NCBI GenBank assembly: GCA_017645945.1
Contig: JAGCNL010000036.1
Location: forward strand, 47,891 to 111,890
DNA from: Salinivirgaceae bacterium
Lineage (GTDB): Bacteria; Bacteroidota; Bacteroidia; Bacteroidales; SZUA-534
Direction of reading: 5' to 3'
Length of the DNA stretch: 64,000 nt
The notes under the pieces were generated by a model. That model did not search any database. It had not been told where the DNA came from and saw nothing but the letters and a program-made list of their open reading frames with translations. This document shows positions 1 to 9,270 of the stretch, piece by piece. The translations under genes were made by a program, and so were the position numbers. Numbering within the stretch: position 1 is the first letter of the stretch; every line of letters begins with the position of its first letter.

Positions 1-368
1 TCCTGCGATGTCAGTCCGAAATGGATAAACTCCTTGTAATCAGCCAGTCCCAGCACATCGAACTTCTCTTTCAAGAAATATTCAACCGCCTTCACATCGT
101 GGTTGGTGGTCTTTTCTATCTCCTTGATACGCAGCGCGTCGTCGAACGAGAAGTCGTTGTAGATTTTGCGGATTTGCTCGAAGCAGCCCTTGTCAACACC
201 TTTAAGATTCTTGAGCGGAATGTTGCAAAGTGCTATAAAATACTCACATTCAACTAAAACGCGGTAGCGGATAAGTCCGAATTCCGAGAAATATTTGTCG
301 AGCGATTCGGTTTTTGAGCGATAGCGGCCGTCAATGGGGCCTATTGCTGTCAATTCGTTGAGTTCCAT
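1..368 (-). CDS. purB: Adenylosuccinate lyase, N-terminal part (cut by window edge)
   Basis: This frame is open from an ATG at 368 to the window edge, giving about the first 122 residues. The protein begins MELNELTAIGPIDGRYRSKT and continues through FSEFGLIRYRVLVE, a stretch I recognise as the start of the PurB subfamily of the fumarase/aspartase superfamily. PurB acts in the cytoplasm twice in purine synthesis: it splits SAICAR to AICAR, and adenylosuccinate to AMP, releasing fumarate each time. The visible part also has the TTNHDVKAVEYFL motif, with the His that helps bind substrate in this family, and ends in HFGLTSQD. The catalytic loop lies outside the window. A good promoter match sits about 80 nt upstream, so it is probably transcribed on its own. 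Confidence 0.93.
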   Translation of the reverse strand, partial: MELNELTAIGPIDGRYRSKTESLDKYFSEFGLIRYRVLVECEYFIALCNIPLKNLKGVDKGCFEQIRKIYNDFSFDDALRIKEIEKTTNHDVKAVEYFLKEKFDVLGLADYKEFIHFGLTSQ

Positions 369-450
369 ACGTTTATGAATTTTAATTGTCCGAACACGGA
401 AACTTTTTGCGTTACATTTAAAAATATGTGCCGACAAAAAAATCGGCGGT

Positions 451-481
451 CAAAGATACCTATCGGCGGGTAACTTTAAAA
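451..481 (-). promoter_or_regulatory. Probable Bacteroidales promoter for purB
   Basis: On the minus strand TATCTTTG (451-458) matches the Bacteroidales -7 consensus TAnnTTTG perfectly. A TTTT (478-481) lies 19 nt upstream, where TTTG is expected at -33. It would give a leader of roughly 75-80 nt before the purB ATG. That leader holds a short hairpin (GCCGA/TCGGC around a T-rich loop) of unknown meaning. Confidence 0.5.
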
Positions 482-543
482 ACTTTTCGGCGTTTTTGAG
501 TTTTCTTTTTATCAACCGCTGATAACCAAGGTCTCTAAAACTG

Positions 544-582
544 CAAAAACCGTCTGGCAGCCATTTTTGACCGCCCGACGGC
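544..582 (-). terminator. Possible intrinsic terminator after fabD
   Basis: Read on the minus strand, an imperfect hairpin (outer arms GCCGTC and GACGGT, inner arms GGCGG and CTGCC with mismatches) is followed by TTTTTGC. It lies about 30 nt past the fabD stop. The stem has bulges, so the call is moderate. Confidence 0.45.
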
Positions 583-611
583 TTGCTTTATTCTGTTCTC
601 GCTTCTGCGAT

Positions 612-1502
612 TTATGCGCCCAGTTCGCTTTGTGCGGCTGTGGCCGTGATGTCGCGGTTGATTTTGCGCATAAGTCCTTGAAGAACAGCGCCAGGACCAA
701 CTTCAACAATCTCTGTCAGGCCGTTGGCAATCATATTTTGCATTGTTTGTGTCCAACGAACTGGCGATGTGAGCTGTGCCACCAAGTTGCGTTTGATTTC
801 AGCAGGGTCGGTCACAGGACTTGCTGTTACATTCTGATAAACAGGGCAAATCGGCTTCGAGAACGACACTTCGTTGATGGCTTTCTCGAGTTCGGCACGG
901 GCTGGCTCCATCATTGGCGAGTGGAAACCTCCGCTAACTGACAGCTTGAGAGCTCGTTTGGCGCCCATTTCAGTGAATTTTGCAATGGCTTTGTCGATGC
1001 CTTCGTTGGTGCCCGAGATTACCAGCTGTCCAGGGCAGTTGTAGTTGGCAGGAACAATTCCGTCAATTTCTGCGCAAACTTGCTCAATCACAGCATCTTC
1101 CATGCCAATAATTGCTGCCATTGTCGATGGATTCAACTCGCAAGCTTTCTGCATTGCATGCGCACGTTTTGAAACCAAGGTCAAACCATCGTCGAACGAC
1201 AGAGCACCAGCAGCTACCAAAGCCGAGAACTCACCAAGCGAGTGGCCTGCGGTCATATCGGGTTTGAACTTGTCGCCAAGCACTTTAGCCATAATCACCG
1301 AGTGAAGGAAAACGGCAGGTTGCGTAACCTTTGTCTGTTTCAGGTCTTCGTCGGTGCCGCTGAACATCAGGCTTGTGATGTCGAAACCGAGAATCTGGTT
1401 TGCGCGGTCGAAAAGTTCTTTGGCCAAAGCCGAATTGTCGTACAGGTCCTTGCCCATACCCACAAATTGAGACCCCTGTCCAGGGAATACAAATGCTTTC
1501 AT
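612..1502 (-). CDS. fabD: Malonyl-CoA:ACP transacylase
   Basis: The 296-residue product moves malonyl groups from CoA to acyl carrier protein, the entry step of type II fatty acid synthesis in the cytoplasm. The sequence opens with MKAFVFPGQGSQ, where GQGSQ (8-12) forms the oxyanion region. The nucleophile motif GHSLGE is at 86-91 with Ser88, and the partner His lies in GGFHSPMM near 194. NYNCPGQLVISG at 153-164 is typical of FabD. Length matches the family (about 290-310). The gene stands alone: folE follows upstream on the same strand after 140 bp, and no other fab gene is near. ATG is the natural start because the first conserved residues follow at once. Confidence 0.95.
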   Translation of the reverse strand: MKAFVFPGQGSQFVGMGKDLYDNSALAKELFDRANQILGFDITSLMFSGTDEDLKQTKVTQPAVFLHSVIMAKVLGDKFKPDMTAGHSLGEFSALVAAGALSFDDGLTLVSKRAHAMQKACELNPSTMAAIIGMEDAVIEQVCAEIDGIVPANYNCPGQLVISGTNEGIDKAIAKFTEMGAKRALKLSVSGGFHSPMMEPARAELEKAINEVSFSKPICPVYQNVTASPVTDPAEIKRNLVAQLTSPVRWTQTMQNMIANGLTEIVEVGPGAVLQGLMRKINRDITATAAQSELGA

Positions 1503-1642
1503 ATCAATGTTTTAATTTTTAATATAATTCAAAATTCTGATTTCGGATTTGCGCACAGGCGATTGGCAAACGAGCGTTTGCGGCCTTGCAGCCCCGAAAT
1601 GCGCCTTTTGATAGGCAAAAAGCGTGCCATTAGGGCAGCGTA

Positions 1643-2266
1643 TCAATGCAGTTTTTTACCGAGCAGGTTGATAAATTCGGCGCGGGTGGCGTTGCTCTTC
1701 ATAAACAGACCAGTGAACGCCGAAGTGGTGGTGCACGATTCCTGTTTCTCGACACCGCGCATCATCATGCACATGTGCTGTGCTTCAATCACCACTGCAA
1801 CGCCCAGCGGGTGCAGCGTCTGCTGGATGCAGTCTTTGATTTGGTTGGTGAGCCGTTCTTGAACTTGCAGGCGGCGCGAATAGGCATCGACAACACGCGC
1901 AATTTTGCTTAATCCCGTGATGTAGCCGTTGGGGATGTAGGCCACGTGCGCCTTGCCGAAGAACGGCAGCATATGGTGCTCGCAGAATGAGAACACCTCT
2001 ATGTCCTTGACAATCACCATCTGCGAGTATTGCTCTTTGAACATTGCGCTCTCGAGAATGGCTTTCGGGTCCTGATAGTAGCCCTGCGTCAGGAACTGCA
2101 CGGCCTTAGCGATGCGCTCGGGCGATTTTTCCAGCCCTTCGCGTTCGGGATTTTCGCCAATGTTGATGAGAATTTGGCGGTAAAGGTCGGTCAGCGCCGA
2201 TGTCTGCTCGGCGTTGTACTCATTTTTGCGTCGGTAACTGAAGTCGTCGATTTCGTCTATATTCAT
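1643..2266 (-). CDS. folE: GTP cyclohydrolase I
   Basis: The product converts GTP to 7,8-dihydroneopterin triphosphate, the first step to tetrahydrofolate and, in some bacteria, to queuosine precursors. I chose the ATG at 2266 (207 residues); a TTG three codons upstream keeps the frame open but is a poorer start. The zinc ligands of the family are visible: Cys95 and His98 in [12 protein letters not shown] and Cys166 in [10 protein letters not shown]. The substrate-binding segment [23 protein letters not shown] is intact. The protein belongs to the classical FolE type (PF01227), not the zinc-independent FolE2. It has its own promoter match about 40 nt upstream. Confidence 0.95.
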   Translation of the reverse strand: MNIDEIDDFSYRRKNEYNAEQTSALTDLYRQILINIGENPEREGLEKSPERIAKAVQFLTQGYYQDPKAILESAMFKEQYSQMVIVKDIEVFSFCEHHMLPFFGKAHVAYIPNGYITGLSKIARVVDAYSRRLQVQERLTNQIKDCIQQTLHPLGVAVVIEAQHMCMMMRGVEKQESCTTTSAFTGLFMKSNATRAEFINLLGKKLH

Positions 2267-2304
2267 ATCTTTCAATAAAATCGGATGAACCGAATGTTAT
2301 GGCG

Positions 2305-2334
2305 CAAAGGTAACCGAAAAATGTAAATAACGAA
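2305..2334 (-). promoter_or_regulatory. Probable promoter for folE
   Basis: On the minus strand TACCTTTG (2305-2312) fits TAnnTTTG exactly, and TTCG (2331-2334) lies 18 nt upstream as a three-of-four match to the -33 TTTG. The ATG of folE is 38 nt downstream. Confidence 0.5.
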
Positions 2335-2401
2335 AATCGGGTGCGAGTCTCCGAATTACGCACATTAATATGGTGCACTTCTGGGTTTGCTTCTCCGAAA
2401 G

Positions 2402-2441
2402 CACAAAAAAAATCCGCACCTGTTTTCGCAAGTGCGGATTT
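2402..2441 (-). terminator. Intrinsic terminator of clpB
   Basis: A perfect 10-bp stem (AAATCCGCAC at 2410-2419 with GTGCGGATTT at 2432-2441) around a 12-nt loop is followed on the minus strand by a run of eight T. It starts 15 nt after the clpB stop codon, so clpB and folE are separate transcription units. Confidence 0.85.
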
Positions 2442-2456
2442 GTCGTGTCTCAGCCT

Positions 2457-5039
2457 TTATCCATTTGTTAGTCTGATAGTTCCGCCGCATCCATCAATCA
2501 CAATTTTCTTTGTGTTGTCGATATCCCCCTTGATGATTGCCGACGACAGCGGATTCAGCACGGCACGTTCAATCAGCCGTTTTATTGGTCGGGCGCCTAA
2601 AGTTACGTCGTAGCCTTCGCTTGCAATCAGGTCGATGGCTTGCTCGTTGGCCTCAATGCTGATGCCGTTTTTGGCCAGGCGGTCAGCCAAACGTGCGATT
2701 TGCAGTTTCACTATCTGGCGCACATCGTCCTTGAACAGCGGTGTGAACATTATAATCTCGTCGATACGGTTCAGAAATTCTGGCTTCATCGACGCCCGTA
2801 GCAGCCCCATCACTTCGCTCTGCGCCTTGTCCATCACCTCGCGGCGGTTGCTGTCGGTCATTGCTGAAAATTCGCGTTGGATAATGTCCGAACCCAGATT
2901 CGATGTCATTATTATAATGGTGTTCTTGAAGTTCACCGTTCGACCTTTGTTGTCGGTCAGACGGCCATCGTCGAGCACCTGAAGCAGGATGTTGAACACG
3001 TCGGGGTGCGCTTTCTCAATCTCGTCGAGCAGCACAACCGAGTATGGTTTCCGTCTGACGGCTTCAGTCAGCTGTCCGCCCTCGTCGTAGCCAACGTATC
3101 CCGGAGGCGCGCCAATCAGCCTTGACACTGAGTGCCGCTCTTGGTATTCCGACATATCAATCCTGGTCATCTGGTTCTCGTCATTGAACAGGAACCCAGC
3201 CAGAGCCTTTGCCAGTTCGGTCTTGCCCACGCCCGTGGTGCCCAAAAAGATGAACGAGCCAATTGGTTTATTAGCGTCCTGAAGTCCAGCACGGCTGCGG
3301 CGCACGGCGTTTGCGATGGCCTCGATGGCGTGGTCTTGCCCAATGACGCGCTTGTGCAGTTCGTCTTCAAGGTTGATAAGCTTATCTCGCTCTGTCTGAA
3401 GCATTTTCGTTACAGGAATGTGAGTCCATTTCGACACCACTTCAGCAATATCTTCAGGTGTGACCACCTCGCGAATCATTGTGTCAGAGCCTTCGAGCAG
3501 TGCTTTTTGCTTCTCGATGGCAGCCTCGCACTCTTTGATTCGGCCGTAGCGGATTTCGGCCACCTTGCCGTAGTCGCCGCTGCGTTCGGCCTGTGTGGCT
3601 TGATATTTCAAGTCCTCAATCTGTTTTTTCTTGCTTTGGATGTCGTCCAGAATCGCCTTTTCCGACTTCCATTTTGCCATTTTTGATGTCAGTTCGGTAT
3701 TCTTCGCGTTCAATTCCTCGCTGATTGAGTTGATTTTAGCCTTGTTACCCTCACGTTTGATGGCCTCGCGTTCAATTTCCAACTGCATTATGTCACGCTG
3801 CAGTTCGTCGATGTCTTCAGGCACCGAATTCATTTCCAGCCTCAGTTTCGACGCAGCTTCGTCAATCAAGTCGATAGCCTTGTCAGGCATGAAACGGTCA
3901 GTTATGTAGCGGTTCGACAGTTCCACGGCAGCGATTATCGCATCATCCAAGATCTGCACTTTGTGGTGCATCTCGTAGCGTTCTTTCAAACCACGAAGTA
4001 TTGATATTGAGCTATTTATGTCGGGTTCGTCAACCATTACAATCTGGAAACGACGTTCAAGCGCCTTGTCTTTTTCAAAATACTTTTGATACTCATCGAG
4101 CGTCGTTGCGCCAATCACACGCAGGTCGCCACGGGCCAGTGCGGGTTTTAGAATGTTGGCCGCATCCATAGCGCCTTCGCTCTTTCCAGCACCCACCAGA
4201 GTGTGAATTTCATCAATGAACAAGATTATTTCGCCATCCGATTTAATCACTTCATTAACAACGCTTTTCAGCCTTTCTTCAAACTCGCCTTTGTATTTAG
4301 CACCAGCAACCAATGCACCCATATCGAGTGAGTATAACTTTTTGGTTTTCAGGTTTTCTGGTACGTCGTTCTTGACAATTCGGTGCGCGATGCCTTCGGC
4401 AATGGCTGTTTTGCCCGTGCCAGGCTCGCCAATCAGAATAGGGTTGTTCTTTGTTCTTCGGCTCAGAATCTGCAAGATACGTCTGATTTCATCGTCACGT
4501 CCAATCACAGGGTCGAGTTTGCCTGTTGCAGCCTGCTCATTGAGGTTTACGGCGTATTTTGATAGCGCCATATAACTTTCTTCAGCCGACTGGCTCGTAA
4601 CTTTCTCGCCTTTGGTGATTTCCTTGATGCAATTCTCAACCGATTTGCGGCTCAATCCTTGGTCTTGCAACAATTTGGTTATCTGGTCGTTGATGCTGAA
4701 AAATGCCAGCCAGATGTGCTCAACCGAAACAAACTGGTCACCATTTTTGGTTGCTGCTTGCTGTGCGTTGTTCAGCAGTGCATTCAAGTCCGACGACAGG
4801 TACAAGCTGCCGCCTGATACTTTCGCGTACGATTTTATCACGCTGTCAACTATCTGAAGCAGTGCGTTTTCCGCCACATTGTGCTTTTGCAGAATGTAAC
4901 GGCTGATGCTTTGCTCTTCAGTCAGCAGGCCTTTCAGCAAGTGGCCAGTCTCAACCGCCTGATTGCCTTCTGCTTGCGCAATGTTGAAAGCCTTTTCCAA
5001 GACTTCCTGCATCTTGATTGTAAAGTTATTCGTGTTCAT
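2457..5039 (-). CDS. clpB: ATP-dependent disaggregase ClpB
   Basis: ClpB is the cytoplasmic Hsp100 ring ATPase that rescues aggregated proteins together with DnaK. From the ATG at 5039 (MNTNNFTIKMQE) the product has 860 residues, the usual ClpB length; ATG at 5045 is an equally readable start two codons upstream, whereas a TTG at 5084 would add an unlikely tail. Layout: N-terminal Clp repeats about 1-145; first AAA+ module with Walker A GEPGTGKT at 204-211 and Walker B IILFIDEIHT at 271-280; the long coiled-coil middle domain about 400-520 that marks ClpB rather than ClpA or ClpC; second AAA+ module with Walker A GTTGVGKT at 600-607. No ClpP-docking loop is evident. The 270 bp upstream showed no convincing promoter or CIRCE element. 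Confidence 0.97.
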   Translation of the reverse strand: MNTNNFTIKMQEVLEKAFNIAQAEGNQAVETGHLLKGLLTEEQSISRYILQKHNVAENALLQIVDSVIKSYAKVSGGSLYLSSDLNALLNNAQQAATKNGDQFVSVEHIWLAFFSINDQITKLLQDQGLSRKSVENCIKEITKGEKVTSQSAEESYMALSKYAVNLNEQAATGKLDPVIGRDDEIRRILQILSRRTKNNPILIGEPGTGKTAIAEGIAHRIVKNDVPENLKTKKLYSLDMGALVAGAKYKGEFEERLKSVVNEVIKSDGEIILFIDEIHTLVGAGKSEGAMDAANILKPALARGDLRVIGATTLDEYQKYFEKDKALERRFQIVMVDEPDINSSISILRGLKERYEMHHKVQILDDAIIAAVELSNRYITDRFMPDKAIDLIDEAASKLRLEMNSVPEDIDELQRDIMQLEIEREAIKREGNKAKINSISEELNAKNTELTSKMAKWKSEKAILDDIQSKKKQIEDLKYQATQAERSGDYGKVAEIRYGRIKECEAAIEKQKALLEGSDTMIREVVTPEDIAEVVSKWTHIPVTKMLQTERDKLINLEDELHKRVIGQDHAIEAIANAVRRSRAGLQDANKPIGSFIFLGTTGVGKTELAKALAGFLFNDENQMTRIDMSEYQERHSVSRLIGAPPGYVGYDEGGQLTEAVRRKPYSVVLLDEIEKAHPDVFNILLQVLDDGRLTDNKGRTVNFKNTIIIMTSNLGSDIIQREFSAMTDSNRREVMDKAQSEVMGLLRASMKPEFLNRIDEIIMFTPLFKDDVRQIVKLQIARLADRLAKNGISIEANEQAIDLIASEGYDVTLGARPIKRLIERAVLNPLSSAIIKGDIDNTKKIVIDGCGGTIRLTNG

Positions 5040-5284
5040 AGCCATATTTTTTTTGATTTTTGACCATGAGTGAGCAAAATCCAAACCATTGCATGTTTTT
5101 AATGCGGTTTTGGGCTTGTGTTGCGTGTTAAATCTTTTATATATAGCATTTTACATCGCAGCAAAACCGAATTTTATTGTTGACATTTTGTCGTAAAACC
5201 GTTTCTTTTTAATGACGTATTGTCATATAACGGGAGAGGAGCATAAGAATAATGGGGCATTCTTCATGCTTAATAAAGGTAGTG

Positions 5285-5324
5285 GAAAGAAGAAAAATGA
5301 GGGGCACGGAGGGTGCTCCTCATT
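5285..5324 (-). terminator. Intrinsic terminator of the CapA-like gene
   Basis: A 12-bp stem with one G-T pair (AATGAGGGGCAC at 5296-5307 and GTGCTCCTCATT at 5313-5324) with a 5-nt loop is followed on the minus strand by TTTTTCTTCTTT. It lies 30 nt beyond the stop of the gene ending at 5355. Confidence 0.75.
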
Positions 5325-5354
5325 ATTTAAATTCGTTGCTGTTTGATGGTGAAA

Positions 5355-6407
5355 TTATTGCTCTATCGTAATAATTCCGTCATCAGTGATATTGGGGAGG
5401 TTGTCCTTCATGTCTTCGGCGGTGAGGTCTTGTATCACCTTGATTACACGCTTTTGCGGGTCAATTTGTGGGCCTTTGTTTGGCTTGGTTTGATAGGTCG
5501 CAATGGTCTCTGCCGAGATGAAATCACCTGTCTTGCTATCCATATTGACGCGGAAAATGGGAGCGAGACCGCTCTCTGCAGTGATGCTCACGTTGCTGTA
5601 AGTGGCAAAATTGCCCATCGAGTACGCGATAAACTTGTTTTTGTAAATCTCCACGGCACGTGTTACATGAGGACCGTGGCCGAGAACGATGTCTGCACCA
5701 TTATCAATCATTGTGTGAGCAAAAAGATATACATCACCGCGTTTTTCTCCAAAGCAATACTCTGTTGTCCTCGGTACGTGCTGGTAACTACGACCTTCCG
5801 CACCGCCGTGGAAAGATACTATTACAATGTCGCAGGAATCAGCGAGTTTTTTTACGAGAGCCTTCGCGCCTTCCATGTCGTTGATTGACACAGTGCCAGT
5901 GTTGGGCGCAAAAGCGCAGAATCCATATTTGACTCCGTTGATGGTGAACTCCGCCGTCGGTTTGTCAGTAAAGCCAGCCCAATTGATACCGAGGCTGTCG
6001 AAAAGTTGACGAGCGTTGTTCTTGCCGTAGTCGCTGAAATCACCGCTGTGATTGTTGGCGACGCTTACGAGGTTGAATCCTGCGTCTTTATACACCTTGG
6101 CAAAGGATGTCGGCATACCAAATGTGTAGCACTGCGATGGATTGTTGCAGCGTTTTGCGCCGATTTTATCATCAGCGAAAGTGCCTTCCACGTTGCAGAA
6201 TACCACATCGCCGTCAAAATAAGGCTTCACGGCGTCAAAGAGTTTTTTCTCTTCACCTTCGGGTGGCAGGTATGAGCGGTTGGGCAGTATACTGCCGAGC
6301 ATCACGTCGCCCACGGCAACTACGGTTATTGTGTTGCTTTGTGCTCTGCCAACGAACGGCATGGTATATATTGCAAGTGTCAGCAATGTTGTCAATGTCT
6401 TTTTCAT
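5355..6407 (-). CDS. Secreted CapA-family metallophosphatase-like protein
   Basis: The 350-residue product has a signal peptide (MKKTLTTLLTLAIYTMPFVGRAQ, cleavage near 22-23), so it works in the periplasm or beyond. The rest fits the PGA_cap/CapA family (PF09587), a calcineurin-like fold: GDVMLG just after the signal, NVEGTF, VANNHSGDF, SFHGGAEG, GHGPHVTR and IAYSMGNFATYS are its ordered motifs and carry the predicted metal ligands. CapA takes part in poly-gamma-glutamate capsule synthesis in Bacillus, but most relatives in Bacteroidota stand alone and their substrate is unknown. No capB or capC is nearby, so capsule synthesis should not be assumed. The gene is monocistronic, with a clear terminator. 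Confidence 0.85.
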   Translation of the reverse strand: MKKTLTTLLTLAIYTMPFVGRAQSNTITVVAVGDVMLGSILPNRSYLPPEGEEKKLFDAVKPYFDGDVVFCNVEGTFADDKIGAKRCNNPSQCYTFGMPTSFAKVYKDAGFNLVSVANNHSGDFSDYGKNNARQLFDSLGINWAGFTDKPTAEFTINGVKYGFCAFAPNTGTVSINDMEGAKALVKKLADSCDIVIVSFHGGAEGRSYQHVPRTTEYCFGEKRGDVYLFAHTMIDNGADIVLGHGPHVTRAVEIYKNKFIAYSMGNFATYSNVSITAESGLAPIFRVNMDSKTGDFISAETIATYQTKPNKGPQIDPQKRVIKVIQDLTAEDMKDNLPNITDDGIITIEQ

Positions 6408-6848
6408 TTTTTTAACAATTATTTGATTTTTAAATGCTTTCTGACGCTTTTAGTGCGCCGCGTTCCACATATATATGAATTCGCTGTAAAAATACACAAT
6501 CATTCAATTTTGTCATGTTTAAATGCAACATAATTCCCATCGAGGACGGTTATTTCACTTGAAAATGCTGTGTTTTGGCTCCGTTTTGGCGGCAGAAAGC
6601 AATTTTTTTTAATGTTTTTCAAACTTTTTTGAGTTTTAAGACCAAATTGGTACATGTCGAGAGTTGTTTGTTGTTTAATTTACAGATATATAATTATTTA
6701 ACTTATTTGACAAGTTACCTTTTCCTATATAAATGCTGCTGAATTTTCCTGAGTTAACCACGGGAAACGTGATTTTCTTGATAAAAAAATCGCTTAAAGT
6801 TATGTTTTATACAAAAAATGTATAGTTTTACGCACCATTTTAAGGAAT
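6408..6848. other. 441-bp AT-rich intergenic region
   Basis: This space separates two divergently transcribed genes. It is AT-rich with several T and A tracts. I found only near matches to TAnnTTTG: TATTTTTA on the minus strand near 6493, and TATGTTTT at 6801 and TAGTTTTA at 6823 on the plus strand. No small gene, RNA or clear repeat was recognised. Confidence 0.5.
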
Positions 6849-7805
6849 ATGAGTGATAAATACATCTACGATAGCGAACGCTTAGAGTATGTTGTTGAAA
6901 GGCGAACGTTTGCCTACCATTGTAAGCGTTGCAGAAAGTTTGTATTTGCGGCCTTGGCGGTAGGAGTCGTTTGTTGGTCGCTCTCATATATTAATATGAT
7001 TCCTTCGGCCGAGGCTCTCCAACTCAAAAAAATCGGCGATAAATACATCGCAGACATCAAACACCTCGACGACAAATTCATCCAAATAGAAGACTTCCTT
7101 TCAGAAATACAATTCCATGACGATAGTTGCTACCGTGTTCTGGCAAAAATGACGCCGCTTTCATCTGATAAGCGTATGGCAAGTTTCGGTGGTGTGAACC
7201 GTTATGAGATGCTGGAGGGATATTTCAACACTGATTTGCTGGTTGACTACAATAGAAAGGTGGATATCCTCGCTAAAAAACTCAATTTGCAGATGCAGTC
7301 GTATGAGGCTGTTGTTCGCTCGGCAAAACGATGCGATGATAGCTTGCTCAGCATACCAGCTATTTTACCTGTAGCGCCTACGGCTTATAGGGTTTCGTCA
7401 CCGTTTGGATGGCGCGAGCACCCGATTACACACCGTCAGGTGCATCACGATGGTTTGGATATGGCAGCTACTGAGGGCAGTCGTGTATATGCAAGTGGTA
7501 ACGGAGTTGTGGTTTCAACATCGAGTGATGCTGGCGGCTATGGCAAGCAAGTGATTGTTGACCATGGTTTTGGATATAAGACACGTTACGCGCATTTAAG
7601 CAAATTCTCAGTTCATGTGGGCGATACAGTGTCGCGTGGAACCGAAATAGGCAGAGTCGGAAATACAGGTTTGTCAACCGGACCACATTTGCACTATGAG
7701 GTTATAACACCCAAAGGACGTCAAAACCCTGTGAATTATTTTGTTAAGGACTTGTCACAGGCAGAATACAAAGAGATGATCAACTCGTTTACTGCTTTCC
7801 AGTAG
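6849..7805 (+). CDS. Membrane-anchored M23 family metallopeptidase
   Basis: The 318-residue protein has a short cytoplasmic head, one transmembrane segment at about 31-50 (FVFAALAVGVVCWSLSYI), a helical stretch at about 55-165 and a C-terminal LytM/M23 domain from about 180. The zinc and catalytic residues are complete: HHDGLD gives His200 and Asp204, RYAHLS gives His249 and GPHLHYE gives His280 and His282. It is therefore likely to be an active peptidoglycan endopeptidase facing the periplasm, able to cut cross-links during growth or division, and not one of the inactive EnvC-type activators. It resembles the M23 proteins found singly in many Bacteroidales. The neighbours give no further clue. 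Confidence 0.88.
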   Translation: MSDKYIYDSERLEYVVERRTFAYHCKRCRKFVFAALAVGVVCWSLSYINMIPSAEALQLKKIGDKYIADIKHLDDKFIQIEDFLSEIQFHDDSCYRVLAKMTPLSSDKRMASFGGVNRYEMLEGYFNTDLLVDYNRKVDILAKKLNLQMQSYEAVVRSAKRCDDSLLSIPAILPVAPTAYRVSSPFGWREHPITHRQVHHDGLDMAATEGSRVYASGNGVVVSTSSDAGGYGKQVIVDHGFGYKTRYAHLSKFSVHVGDTVSRGTEIGRVGNTGLSTGPHLHYEVITPKGRQNPVNYFVKDLSQAEYKEMINSFTAFQ

Positions 7806-7917
7806 TTTTACGGGAAATGATTTTCCTTTAGCCCCGATTTTTTTTGAAATTTCTCAGTTTTATACCTTTTACTATTGGTTATTTTTTTGTTACTTGCATT
7901 AAGTAACATAAAAAGGT

Positions 7918-8823
7918 ATGAAGACAATTGTACATTCATTGATTTTGTTGGCTGTAGTGTCGGTAATGGCAACGTCGTGCAGCAATAAATCATCAAAAAA
8001 TCACGCAAAGGACATTGATTTGTCAATACAGAACATCGATTCTCTGAGCCAGACAATTAAGTTCAGCAATACGCTGTTCAGCCTTCCGTCACCTTATCAG
8101 TTGACCATGTTGGTCAGAAATACTGGCGTTTCATTCAATAGTAATCTGCTCAACTCGTTGGAAAACAATCAGAATTACACAAGCAGTTTCGATAAATGCG
8201 TCAATTTGGGTGTTTACGGAGCTGATTTGGCTTACATGAGCATTTATGAGCAGGCACCACTGATTGTCAGTCTTTTCTCTGTGATTAAATCGCTGTCGAA
8301 TGATTTGGATTTGACTTCGGCATTCAGCAAAGAACTTGTGGAGCGAATCGAAAACAATGTCAACGACAAGGATTCGCTAATGAACATTGTTTCAGGCGCT
8401 TATCGCGATATGGATGTCTATATGAAGGAAACTCAGCGGCAGCGTGAGGGCGCTTTGGTTCTTGCAGGCGGTTGGATTGAATCGATGTACATATTGTCGC
8501 AGCTGACAGTGGAAACGAAAAGCGATGCTTTGGCTCAGCGCATAGGGGAGAGCAGGCAGCCACTTGATAACCTGATTAAGATTTTGTCTCCGTATTACCA
8601 TGATGCACCGGAGATTGAAGGTTTGCTGGACGAGCTGGTTGAACTGGCCGACATTTTCGCCGGAGTTGAGTCGCAATACACTTATGTGGTTCCGGAAATC
8701 GATGCTGAAAAGAAAATGACAATTGTGAAATCAGTCACAAAAATAACAATCTCTGATGACGTGCTGAGCGAAATTGCTGAGAAAGTGAGCGTTATCCGTG
8801 AGAGCATAATTAATAGAGTGTGA
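7918..8823 (+). CDS. Predicted lipoprotein of unknown function
   Basis: I do not recognise a named family. The 301-residue product begins with a lipoprotein signal: a hydrophobic stretch and MATSCSN, with the lipidated cysteine at 21. The rest is mostly predicted helix, lacks further cysteines except one near 98, and has no repeats or catalytic motif I can name. It is followed 18 bp later by a small secreted protein gene and then by a large ABC transporter gene on the same strand with a 12-bp gap, so the three probably form one operon. The lipoprotein could be an accessory of that transporter on the periplasmic side, but this is inference from position only. Confidence 0.75.
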   Translation: MKTIVHSLILLAVVSVMATSCSNKSSKNHAKDIDLSIQNIDSLSQTIKFSNTLFSLPSPYQLTMLVRNTGVSFNSNLLNSLENNQNYTSSFDKCVNLGVYGADLAYMSIYEQAPLIVSLFSVIKSLSNDLDLTSAFSKELVERIENNVNDKDSLMNIVSGAYRDMDVYMKETQRQREGALVLAGGWIESMYILSQLTVETKSDALAQRIGESRQPLDNLIKILSPYYHDAPEIEGLLDELVELADIFAGVESQYTYVVPEIDAEKKMTIVKSVTKITISDDVLSEIAEKVSVIRESIINRV

Positions 8824-8841
8824 AATTAAATCAGATAGAAG

Positions 8842-9258
8842 ATGAGAAAATATTCAATTATTCTGGCTTTGCTGTTGGTGATGGCACCAATGGCGCCGTT
8901 TGCGCAGATGGCTTCATCAGTGCAGAAGTGCAAGTCGCACATGACAGACTCATACATATCTGACGGTCAGTATTATACTGTTTTATTAAACGAAGGAGAT
9001 GTGGCTGAGTTTTATGTCACATTCTACACTGGTACAATCTATCGTTTGGTGGGATATTGCGGTACGGAGGCAGGCAACCTGGCATTCTCTGTTTACGATC
9101 AGGATCGCAACCTGTTGTTTACCAACCGTGATTTTGAGAACACACCAGTTTGGGATTTTAAATTCGAAAACACAATGGATTGTATAATCGAGGCAGAAAT
9201 TGATTCGAAAGAGATGACATCAGGCTTGGCTGTAATGCTCATCGGTTTCAGACAATAA
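8842..9258 (+). CDS. Small secreted protein of unknown function
   Basis: The 138-residue product carries a standard signal peptide (MRKYSIILALLLVMAPMAPFAQ, cleavage near 22). The mature part of about 115 residues looks like one beta-rich domain: alternating hydrophobic residues, an early cysteine (29), a second in GYCGTEAGN and a third in MDCIIEAE. I cannot assign a family; the stretch around LAFSVYDQDRNLLFTN recalls beta-sandwich domains of the pre-peptidase C-terminal kind, but the match is not decisive. It lies between the lipoprotein gene and the ABC transporter gene and is probably co-transcribed with both, which suggests an exported partner or cargo of the transporter. Confidence 0.72.
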   Translation: MRKYSIILALLLVMAPMAPFAQMASSVQKCKSHMTDSYISDGQYYTVLLNEGDVAEFYVTFYTGTIYRLVGYCGTEAGNLAFSVYDQDRNLLFTNRDFENTPVWDFKFENTMDCIIEAEIDSKEMTSGLAVMLIGFRQ

Positions 9259-9270
9259 TCCAGACCAAAT

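Noticed and set aside
1566..1581. Near-palindrome GCAAACGAGCGTTTGC between folE and fabD
   Set aside because: It is short, has no T-run and lies in a plain spacer; without a second copy or nearby regulator it is not supported as an operator.
5355..6407. Capsule synthesis role for the CapA-like protein
   Set aside because: No capB, capC or other capsule gene is near, and family members in Bacteroidota commonly stand alone; only the fold-level call is kept.
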